From NCBI GenBank assembly GCA_027943335.1, contig BSBK01001299.1, positions 131,501 through 195,500 on the forward strand: a DNA stretch of 64,000 nt. Reading direction: 5' to 3'. Under the pieces are notes generated by a model. It saw only the letters and a list, made by a program, of their open reading frames with translations, did not search any database and was not told the DNA's origin. Each line of letters opens with the position of its first letter. Within the stretch, counting starts at the first letter, position 1. A program made the translations under genes and the position numbers. Positions 1-8,985 of the stretch are shown in pieces. This DNA comes from Chamaecyparis obtusa. Lineage: Eukaryota > Streptophyta > Pinopsida > Cupressales > Cupressaceae.

Positions 1-1887
1 AAGGCTAGGGGGTATTCGTCCATCAAACTTATTGTTTGATAAATCTAACACCTGCAAATTTGTGAGGTTTGCCATCGATGAAGGAAGGTGACCCTGAAGT
101 TCATTATACCCCAGACTCAAGACTCTCAATTTCTGAAAATTCGTCAGATACCAAGGAAGGTCACCTCCCAAATGATTCCTTCTGAAATCCAACAACTTAA
201 GATCCATACAGTTGGCCAAGGATGCAGGCAGAGTCCCGGAGAAACTATTGGAGTGTGCAGACAAAACCTCTAAAGAAGAAGAATAATTCAAATACAGATA
301 TCCATGGAATAAATTCTGCGACAACTTTAGCGTCCTGAAAGATGTGCAGTTGCTAAGTGTGGGAGGAATTCTTCCCGACAATTGATTAGTGTCCAAGCGA
401 AGGTATTCAAGCTTGGTCAGTCGAGTTATTACTTGGGCTATGGCTCCCGTGTATTTGTTTTTACCTAAATCTAAGTAAGTTAGCTCGGAGAGATTGAAAA
501 TGAGTTCTGGAATTCTCCCTGAAATATTGTTATCAATTAAGGAAAGAATGGAGAGGGGTAGCCTGGAGATACTCTGAGGCAGGGGTCCGTTCATTCGGTT
601 GTTCGAGCCAACATCAATCCACACAAGATTGCTACAGTTTCCTATTTCTGCAGGGATAGAACCTGTGAGATTGCCAGGGCCATAAAGTGCTAATTGGCCA
701 AGCTGTTTCAATTTTCCTAGTTCTGGTGGTAAACTGCCAGTCAGTGAGTTATCCCCCAGAAACAGTACCTCAAGTGAAGAACAATTACCCAGAGCTGCAG
801 GGATTTGAGAGCCCAACCTGTTGGAGTGCAGGCCAAGGCTTTGCAATTTCTGTAACCTCCCCAGTTCAGACGGTATGCCACCAATCAAGAAATTGTGTGG
901 AAGATCAATGGCGGATAAATCAGAGCAATTTCTTAGAGAAGTTGGGATGCTACCTGTGAGATGGTTATTGCCAAGGGCAAGGATTTGCAGTTTCTCCAAC
1001 CTCCCGAGGTCAGAAGGGATGCCACCTGTCAAAATGTTGTCCGCAAAATTAATGATGGATAAAGCAGAGCAATTACTAAGACGAGGAGGGATGCTACCTG
1101 TGAGACTGTTAGTGCCAAGGACCAAAGTAAGGAGAGACGTGCACTTCCCCAGAGAAATTGGAATGCTTCCATTGAGACCATTGTGGGGCACGCGGAGATG
1201 CTGTAAGTTGCCCAGGCCACCAAACTCTTCTGGTATGCTCCCCGTCAAGTTGTTGATTGAAAGTCTGATCCACTGAAGGTGCGTGCAATTGGCAAGAGAT
1301 GTGGGTATGGAACCCATCAGCCAATTTGATTTTAGGTCCATTAATCTCAACGCTTTCAGTTGGCCAAGCTGAGGTGGAATCATTCCCCTCAACGAATTAT
1401 CAGAGAGATTCAAAACTCCTAATAAAGACAGGTTCCCTATGAAGGGTGAAATAGTACCCTCCAATCCCAATTGAGGCAGAATGATGGCCACAACTCTATT
1501 GGTATTCTTTCTGCACCAAACACCATTCCACGAGCACACATTTTCTGAATTGGTAGCAGTCCAGTTGGAAAGCCACTTCATTGGATCCGCTGTAATGCCA
1601 TTTTTGAAAGCGACTAGGGCTTCCACGTCCCTCTTCTTAGAAACATCTTCATCTCCCTTGTCGAGTAGCATACGGTCTATCACAACAGAAAACATTGTAT
1701 CCATGGCATGGTCATGTAAAGCAGAGGCATGAGAAGTATGTGAGGTGTTGTAAATGGGTAATCTGGTGGCCGAGGTTAATGTGAATGCCAGAGCCAAGCC
1801 TAACCACAGTATCAGAATTGATATGCGTCCGTGCATTTGTCTGCTGCGCTCCATTTTTTTATGAATCGCAATGACTTCAAGACTCAT
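1..1887 (-). CDS. LRR receptor-like protein paralogue, short form (3' end outside window)
   Basis: The ATG is at 1887-1885 (MSLEVIAIHKK...), matching the start of the full gene at 21961. The frame stays open to base 1, giving 629 codons; the C-terminal part lies beyond the window edge. The protein has the same hydrophobic N-terminal segment, the LRRNT region with NVCSWNGVWC, and LRRs of the LxxNxLxGxIP type. Compared with the 1035-residue paralogue it lacks 432 bases (exactly six 72-base LRR modules, joined at 380/381) and 72 bases (one module, near 440). Both junctions keep frame and repeat register, so the product would have a shorter horseshoe but a normal fold. By family it would be a plasma-membrane receptor-like protein without a kinase that senses extracellular ligands. 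Expression is unknown. Confidence 0.85.
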   Translation of the reverse strand, partial: MSLEVIAIHKKMERSRQMHGRISILILWLGLALAFTLTSATRLPIYNTSHTSHASALHDHAMDTMFSVVIDRMLLDKGDEDVSKKRDVEALVAFKNGITADPMKWLSNWTATNSENVCSWNGVWCRKNTNRVVAIILPQLGLEGTISPFIGNLSLLGVLNLSDNSLRGMIPPQLGQLKALRLMDLKSNWLMGSIPTSLANCTHLQWIRLSINNLTGSIPEEFGGLGNLQHLRVPHNGLNGSIPISLGKCTSLLTLVLGTNSLTGSIPPRLSNCSALSIINFADNILTGGIPSDLGRLEKLQILALGNNHLTGSIPTSLRNCSDLSAIDLPHNFLIGGIPSELGRLQKLQSLGLHSNRLGSQIPAALGNCSSLEVLFLGDNSLTGSLPPELGKLKQLGQLALYGPGNLTGSIPAEIGNCSNLVWIDVGSNNRMNGPLPQSISRLPLSILSLIDNNISGRIPELIFNLSELTYLDLGKNKYTGAIAQVITRLTKLEYLRLDTNQLSGRIPPTLSNCTSFRTLKLSQNLFHGYLYLNYSSSLEVLSAHSNSFSGTLPASLANCMDLKLLDFRRNHLGGDLPWYLTNFQKLRVLSLGYNELQGHLPSSMANLTNLQVLDLSNNKFDGRIPPSL

Positions 1888-3576
1888 TGTTGCTCGGCAT
1901 TCTTGTGCCCACCTGAATATATGTTGCTAGGCATTTCTCGTCTTTACGCCTCCTTGACTCGAGAAATTCAATGACATGAAGACTTCTGTTTGCATAAGGA
2001 CTCTCCGTCGATTTATTATGCCGAGACCAAGCACATATTGACTGAAGTGAAGAACGTGTTGTTGTTTTTGACAAAAAATGTGTGGAAGGGAATTCCTGTT
2101 TGACATTAAGTGGCGAATATTAATGAACGGTCCCTTCAATACGACAAAAAGACAATGAACGCATGTCACACGTTCTTTAGATATTTTTAGGAATGCACGT
2201 CACAACTCGTTCAAAGCAACAAAAGTCTACAACAACTTCTTGGAATCAGAATATGTCCATAATTTTTAGTTTTCCTCCTCAACAGTTTATATAATTTATT
2301 TTTTCTTTTTTGATAATTTTTGTATATATATATGGATGGATGAAATTATTTTATTAAAAAAGACAATGGCTTTTTTTCATTGCTATTATTTGTTTTTGGT
2401 TGTAAGATTTATTCTAAACTTCCTACTAGAACTCTACAAGCTGTTATTTTTGTATGTTTCTTATATAACACTTTTGAAAGTGTTTTTCAAGATAGAAGGT
2501 TCTATTGAAGGTATTTGTTGAAGTAGAAGGTACTTGTGAAGCAATTTTATCCCTCTTAGAAATTGTTTTTAAAGGTATTTTTAATTTTTTTAAAGTATTT
2601 TTACAAATTAAAAATTATTTTAAAATTATTTTTTAGCATTTACAAGGCATTATTTTACTAACTAGAAGTGTTTTAAAAATCAATCTATTATAAGAAACTC
2701 TTTGTTATAATTACCTTTTGAAAGCTAGAAAATACTTCCATGACCTTTTGGAAGCAAGAGAAGGCTATAAAAGGTTTTTGTAAGAACGATATATCCATCA
2801 CATTTTACCTAGATTGCGACATTTTGTGAAGTTATACCTTGGTTATATTCGTAAGGAATTTAATATAGTACTATTTTGAAATCACTTAAACCTTCAAAAT
2901 TTTATGATTCTTTCCATTTTTCCAAATCTGTATCTTGACATGAATTATCTAGAAATAAGAAAATTTATACATATGCCTATCATTATCATAATTTCCTAGT
3001 AGTTAGGTAAACTTTAATTTTAAATTTAACATTTTAAAAACTATAATTACATATATTCTCAATGAATATGAATTCTTACAAGAGCAAAAAAGAAAGAATC
3101 AAACAAAGTTGAAAGAGAGGTATTACAACATATTTATTTGTAATATATTTATAGTATTGCATATGTAATAGAGAAGTAAACACGTCCTCTATATGAAGTA
3201 TGATGGATAGACATGGTATGCCTTGATCTACTTTCATAGTTGACATTTCTAGATGCAATGGAAGGTTCTACATTATGTGTGGTTATCCTCATTGATATCC
3301 TAGTTTGCTTTTTATTGATGTCACGAGTTCACATGTTTTGCTAGATATATATCTACTAGTTATGCAATTTCTATGCATGTGTGACCTACAAATTGTAATA
3401 TTATTAATTATATATGGACTACATATATTTAGTTGATTATTATAGTATTAATATAGACTTCGTTAGTTATATTAGTTTATAGTCATTTATATAAAGAAAT
3501 GATATGGTTGATATAGGAGAAAGATTTTGTTGGCAATTTAGATGTGTTGTCATTGATGTGAACATGTTTGTTGGAC
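1..3576. repeat. Segmental duplication, copy 1
   Basis: This block is nearly identical to 19571-23650 in the same orientation. It covers the LRR gene and about 1.7 kb upstream of its start codon. Coordinates differ by 19570 for 1-380, by 20002 for 381-440 and by 20074 for 441-3576, so copy 1 lacks 432 and 72 bases inside the gene. From 441 onward I found only a handful of substitutions in 3.1 kb (for example at 950, 1375, 1491 and 3452). In 1-440 there are about 18. Similarity stops abruptly after 3576, 48 bases inside an LTR start. The left end lies outside the window. Confidence 0.95.
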
Positions 3577-3846
3577 TGATTCACCAATAGTGCAATATTG
3601 TGAGAGGTTAGGTAAGCTTTAGTTATTGAAGATAAGTGGTCACGAAGATCACAAAATGTTGTAGATAGTTTTTATTTGTAGGATGATTTTGTTGGCAATT
3701 TGGACGTGTTGTCATTAATATCAACATGTTAGTTGGCCAATTTTTCCAGTAGTGTAGTATTGTTAGAGGTTAGGTGACATTTAGTTATTGACAATACGTG
3801 GTCATGAAAATCATAAAAGTGGGCATAATATTTTCTAGATATGATA
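3523..3846 (+). repeat. 162-bp tandem duplication of the LTR head
   Basis: GATTTTGTTGGCAATTT occurs at 3523 and again at 3685, a spacing of 162 bases. The following sequences run in parallel with moderate divergence: the TTGTCATT... stretch, GAGGTTAGGT, TTTAGTTATTGA and GTGGTCA...GA.ATCA. Copy 2 of the segmental duplication retains only the first 48 bases of this array. Confidence 0.75.
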
Positions 3847-4967
3847 TGAGGTCAAGTATGGTGGTTGGCTCTTACATTGTCAGTGAGTGTTGACAGTGTG
3901 ACTGAAATTAGTTTGGTTTGCACTTCCAAGTTCATATCTTTCTCTGGACACCTAGATGTATGTTTGGGACAATCAGATGGGTCATTAATTCAAAAGTTTT
4001 ATCATACAAAGATCCCCAAGACATTTTTTAGATGTTACAGTAGATGGTGATAGTTTTCTTAAGGTCTAACATGAGAGATGTTGGTGAATCTGACTATTTG
4101 AGTGGCTTTACATGTTTGTGTATTCTTCATGATTACTATGGATGTTCTTGGGTTGTGTGCCTATTGAGTTGGTGGTCCACATCTATTTTGGTGACCAAGA
4201 TTAGAGGATTTTTCTAATGGTGGTGTGTTTTTCTAATGTTCTTGGCCAACTTGATCAGTGAAACATTTTGTGGACATTCAAGGTGTGATTTTTGGATTTT
4301 TTTGTGCTCAAGGATTGATGATAAGATTCCTTTTTATGTTTTGGAAGTCAAAAATGAATTTGAATTATCATTTTTTGTGCATCGATTTGCAATTTAAAAT
4401 TGATATTTTTTCAATTTTGTTTATCAGTCAAGGTTGACGAGTTATATAATGATTTTAGGACAAAATTATGTGTAGCAGATATGTGGCATTTATTGGAGAG
4501 AAATTTTATAGATTTTTTGATGGTTGAATCACTTATATATAGGTGGAAAAGAGGATTTGAATAGAGATATGATTGTACTTCATTGTAACTAACCTGGGCA
4601 TAGGGTAGATGCAAATATATAGTTCAAAAATTTTAGATTGTAGTATGATTGATCATGTAAGGTAGTAATCCTTCCTTTGGGTTGTAGTCATTTGCATTTG
4701 AGAAGTGAGCTCTAGGAAATGTGTCTAAATGCATGTGCATTCCTATTTGTAATATGTTATACTTCTAACAAGGTATAGTCGTATTGTGGGTTAAAACCCC
4801 ACTATGGTTTTTCTCCTAACAGGATTTACATGATAAAAAAATACTTGTGTTATGGTATTGTGGATGCGTTTGTGATTCACACAAACTAGTTTAATTTACT
4901 AGATCTGAGATAAGGATTTACAATTGATTCATCCCCCCTCTAACTTATTTTCTACCATATTGTGTGA
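3528..4967 (+). mobile_element. Copia-type LTR remnant (plus orientation)
   Basis: The segment starts TGTTGGCAATTTAGATGTG, a TGTTGG start like other LTR starts in this window. It ends with features of a copia LTR 3' end: a C-run near 4932 followed by CTCTAAC, preceded by a TTGTGTTAT stretch and an ACCCCACTATGG block. No primer-binding site follows. At about 4968 another repeat family begins. No ORF of note was found in this stretch. The head of the LTR is tandemly duplicated. I infer a truncated or solo LTR; the right boundary is approximate. Confidence 0.5.
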
Positions 4968-5770
4968 ACCCACAATAGTGGGTTACACTTTTTAGCCTGA
5001 ACGGACACTGAACTCTACATTTTGAGAAAAACTTTCAGATTCAGATGCATATTTCCATTGAACCGCTCGAAATCAGAGGATGAAGTAAATTAGAGTCTTT
5101 TAGGATTTTCTAGCTAGATTCTAAATATTTAGTTTTTTATTTTTTTTCAATTTATTTGAATAATTTTTCTTTCTCCCACGAAAACTTGTATGTGCTGAAA
5201 ATGTCATTTTCAAATAGTAACACTATTTTCATAGAGCATAACTTTTTTTGTAAAATAGATTTGATTGCGATTCTTTTGAATTTAGTTTTGTAATATCCAT
5301 ACGGAGGGCATGCAATTGGTTTGATGATATTATTACTATTATTGCATATTTTATTAACATTTGAAGTTGACTAAACCAAAATTTTGACCTACCTTGACTA
5401 CATAACTTATAACTTATTGTGTATTTATCAAATTTCAAATTTTTTTTTTAATAGAAAGTAGACTCGAATACGGAGGGCACTGTTATTTTTCAAACAAAAA
5501 AATCCTTGTTTTACTATTTTTCATTGAACGTCAAACTCAGAGGTTTATATTTGATAAAAAACCTACATTCATTTAACGTCAAAAACCATACACATAATAA
5601 ATTTAAAAATAGTCAAATATATAATCTTTAGAAAGCTAGTTCCAAGTACTTGTTATATGGAAAAGGACATCTTCTTATTCATCCATTTGATCAACGTGCT
5701 TGAGGCCCAAAGCCATGAAATTCTCAGAATTTCTTGAAAACTTGAAACCATGGCCCAAACCAGGCACTTT

Positions 5771-5935
5771 CGATAGAAAGTACTTTCAATCAAAAGTATT
5801 GACTTTCAATTGAAAGTACTTTCTATCAAAAGTACTTTGCCAAAAAATGCAAAATTTAGTTATTACTAAGCTAGTTTCGATCGAAAGTCATTTACTTTCA
5901 ATAGAAAGTCAAGTTTGACTTTCGATAGAAACCTA
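5771..5935. repeat. Array of short inverted repeats (ACTTTC...GAAAGT)
   Basis: At least five copies of a palindromic core of the form ACTTTCnATnGAAAGT or close variants occur here, for example CTTTCGATAGAAAG, CTTTCAATTGAAAG, TTTCGATCGAAA and CTTTCAATAGAAAG. The array lies about 800 bases from the left end of copy A. Copy B has an array at the same relative position with a different core (CTTC...GAAG). By analogy with subterminal repeats of other DNA transposons these could be transposase binding sites; that is inference. Confidence 0.7.
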
Positions 5936-6084
5936 TGTCGGCCTTTTTGATGGCATTTTTGGTTAATAAGAATTAGGTATAAATAAATGTATATTTTTTT
6001 CATTTCATAAATCTAAAAGCTTTAAAATAATTTGCATTTAGGAGAAGGAAGACATTTTGGCACGGAATAATTTTCTAAGTTGTG

Positions 6085-8711
6085 ATGGGAAATAAAAAGA
6101 GAAGGCTAAATAAAAGTACATGACATTATTCAGAAGAGACTGAACAAAGACTACGTGAAGAATCATGAAAAAGATATCATCATCGGAAACAAGGTATGTC
6201 TAAGATGTCTCTAGATAGATATTTTAAGTTGATGGTCAAGACTTGTCTTAATGCTCATGTAAATGTGATATTGTAGGTATATTAGACTTAACTAGACCTA
6301 ACTGTAGACCTATTTGAACTAATAGGACTTATTAGGACTAATTAGGACCTATTCTAGGACTAATAGGACCTATTAGGACCCAATTAGAATCAACGAGAAC
6401 CAATTAGCACCTAATTAGACTCAATTAGAACCAATGATGACCTATTAAAACCCAATTAGACTCAATTATAATAAATTAGAACCTAATTAGACTCAATTAG
6501 GACCAATTATACCCAATTAGGACCAATTAGAACTAATTAGAACCAAATAGTACCTAATAGGACCTATTTGGACTAATTAGGACCTAATAGGACCTATTAG
6601 GACCTATTAGGACTAATTAGGACCTAATAGGACCTATTAGGACTAATTAGGACCTAATAGGACCTATTAGGACTAATTAGGACTAATTAGGACCTATTAG
6701 GACCTATTAGGACCTATTGGAACCTAATTAGGACTAATTACCTGACCTATTAGGACCAATTAGGACCAATTAGGACCTAATTAGGACATATTAGATTCAA
6801 TTATGACCTATTAGATCTAATTAGACTCAATTAGGACCAATTAGTACCTAATATGGACCAATTATGACCTATTAGATCTAATTAGACTCAATTAGAACCA
6901 ATTAGGACCTAATATGGACCAATTAGGGCATAACATGACCTATTAGATTTAATTAGGGCCAATTAGATTCAATTATGACCTATTAGATCTAATTAGACTC
7001 AATTAGAACCAATTAGGACCGAATATGGACCAATTAGGACATAACATGACCTATTAGACTCAATTAGGGCCAATTAGATTCAATTATGATGTATTAGATC
7101 TAATTAGACTTAATTAGGACCAATTAGGACCTGATATGGACCAATTAGGACCTAACATGACATATTAGACTCAATTAGGACTAATTAGACTCAATTAGGA
7201 CCAATTAGGACCTAATATGGACCAACTAGACTCAAATAGGACCAACTAGACTCAATTAGGACCAATTAGGACCTATTAGATTCAATTATGACCTATTAGA
7301 TCTAATTAGACTCAATTCTAGGACCAATTAGGACCTAATATGACCTATTAGACTCAATTAGGGCCAATTAGACTTAATTGGGACCAATTAGGACCTAATA
7401 TTGACTAATTAGGACCAACCATGACCTATTAGACTCAATTAGGAATAATTAGACTCAATTAGGACAAATGAGGACCTAATATGGACCAACTAGACTCAAT
7501 TAGGACCAATTAGGACCAAATTATGACCTGTTAAATACAATTATGACCTATCAGATCTAAGTAGACTCAATTAGGACCAATTAGGACCTAATATGACCTA
7601 TTAGAATCAATTAGGGCCAATTAGATTCAATTATGACCTATTAGATCTAATTAGACTCAATTAGAACCAATTAGGACCTAATATGGACCAATTAGGACAT
7701 AACATGACCTATTAGACTCAATTAGGGCCAATTAGATTCAATTATGACCTATTAGGACCTATTAGATCTAATTAGACTTGATTAGGACCAATTAGGACCA
7801 ATTAGGACCTAATATGGACTAACTAGACTTAATTAGGACCAATTAGGACCTAATTAGGACCTATTAGATTCAATTATGACCTATTAGATCTAATTAGACT
7901 CAATTAGAACCAATTAGAACCTAATATGGACCAATTAGGACCAAATAGACTCAATTAGGAGCAAATAGACTCAATTATGACCAATTAGGAACAATTAGGA
8001 CCTATTAGACTCAATTATGACCAATTAGGAACAATTAGGACCTATTAGATTCAATTATGACCTATTAGATCTAAGTAGACTCAATTAGGAGCAATTAGGA
8101 CCTAATATGGACCAATTAGGACCTAATATGACCTATTAGACTCAATTAGGGCCAATTAGACTCAATTGGGACCAATTCGGACCTAATATGGACCAATCAG
8201 GACCTAACATGACCTATTAGACTCAATTAGGACTAATTAGACTCAATTAGGACCAATTAGGACCTAATATGGACCAACTAGATTCAATTAGGACCAACTA
8301 GACTCAATTAGGACCAATTAGGACCTAATTACGATATATTAGATTCAATTATGACCTATTAGATCTAATTAGACTCAATTAGGACCAATATGGACCAATT
8401 AGGACATAACATGGACCAGTTAGGACCTAACATGACCTATTAGACTCAATTAGGACTAATTAGATGGGCAATTCTAGGACTAATTTATACTTCATACATG
8501 TGTAGGAAATGCTCAAGAATCACAAGCTCAACAAGCTGCCCAACCTTCAGAAGTTGGAGAAAGGTCATCACAAGCTCAACAAGCCCAACCTTTAGAATTT
8601 GGAGAAGTTTCATCAAAAGCTCAACAAGCACAAGTCTTAGAATATCAAATAAGTGCACATCTCTCTCTTTCTCTCATAGACTCTCTCTATTTAGTCACTG
8701 TCTCGATTTAG
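6085..8711 (+). pseudogene. N-terminal ORF of transposon copy A, split by a minisatellite-filled intron
   Basis: The ATG at 6085 gives MGNKKRRLNKST, similar in order to MGNKKGRQSKSS at 30991 in copy B; both continue to a TEQR.xE motif. Exon 1 (6085-6193) ends CAAG|GTATGT. A good acceptor TGTGTAG|GA lies at 8505, and translation resumes at 8506 with GNAQESQAQQ in phase. The second exon encodes three repeats of about 15 residues around SSQAQQAQPLEFGE, then reads to TAG at 8709-8711. Two in-frame TGA codons in exon 1 and loss of everything downstream make it non-functional. The 2312-bp intron consists almost wholly of the minisatellite. Function of this N-terminal region is unknown. Confidence 0.6.
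6275..8486. repeat. 10-bp-period minisatellite (AATTAGGACC family)
   Basis: About 2.2 kb is built from units near AATTAGGACC, with variants AATTAGACTC, TATTAGGACC, TAATATGGACC and TAACATGACC. Most units are 10 bases and a few are 11. The left part (6300-6770) is dominated by GACCTATTAGG and GACTAATTAGG. The right part shows a longer phrase around ATTATGACCTATTAGATCT at 6800, 6862, 6973, 7085, 7285, 7540, 7630, 7737, 7873, 8055 and 8350, roughly 110-120 bases apart or multiples. It lies inside the predicted intron of transposon copy A and is absent from copy B. Confidence 0.95.
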
Positions 8712-8715
8712 TCTC

Positions 8716-8985
8716 TTATTGGTGAATATATATTTTGGGTCTTTCCCCTGAGAAGAAGTTATTATTTTTGTTGTGTACATGCAGCCTTTGATGATGAAAA
8801 TGTTGGAAAATGTTGATCTTGCAATGCCTAGCTACCTTTAAATAAAAATCCAAGCGAGTATCTTGGCACAGGTTGATATACTCACATACAATTCCTAACA
8901 TGAATTCTTCAATCGCCTAATCCCCGGGGTATAAGGGAATGGTAGGGAAGTGATGCTTTTCCCATGCCTTTTTAAAAAAAAATAT
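8716..8985. other. Short unassigned spacer
   Basis: Between the truncated transposon and the LINE there is no recognisable coding sequence. An A-run near 8973 precedes the first LINE homology. Confidence 0.5.

Larger units (their letters stand above)
4968..8715 (+). mobile_element. Transposon family copy A (truncated at 3' end)
   Basis: This copy is related to 29783-34270 (copy B). Both begin CCCACAATAGTGRGTYACACTTTTT. Both continue with matching blocks (ACT.AGAGTCTTTTAG near 5090 and 29912; a TTC-rich stretch ending in CGAAAA; AGAAAGCT.GTTCCAA near 5630 and 30450). Each has an array of short inverted repeats about 0.8 kb from the start, then an ORF beginning MGNKK. In copy A the homology ends soon after the second exon, near 8715, and no transposase core is present. 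Left terminus inferred; right end is a truncation. Confidence 0.65.

Noticed and set aside
687..1324. Open frames on both strands opposite or offset to the LRR gene copy
   Set aside because: They repeat at 20761-21398 in the second copy and are shadows of the repetitive LRR coding sequence.
6275..8486. CRISPR-like or centromeric satellite array
   Set aside because: Units are only about 10 bp without unique spacers, and the array is short and located in a transposon intron; it is a minisatellite.
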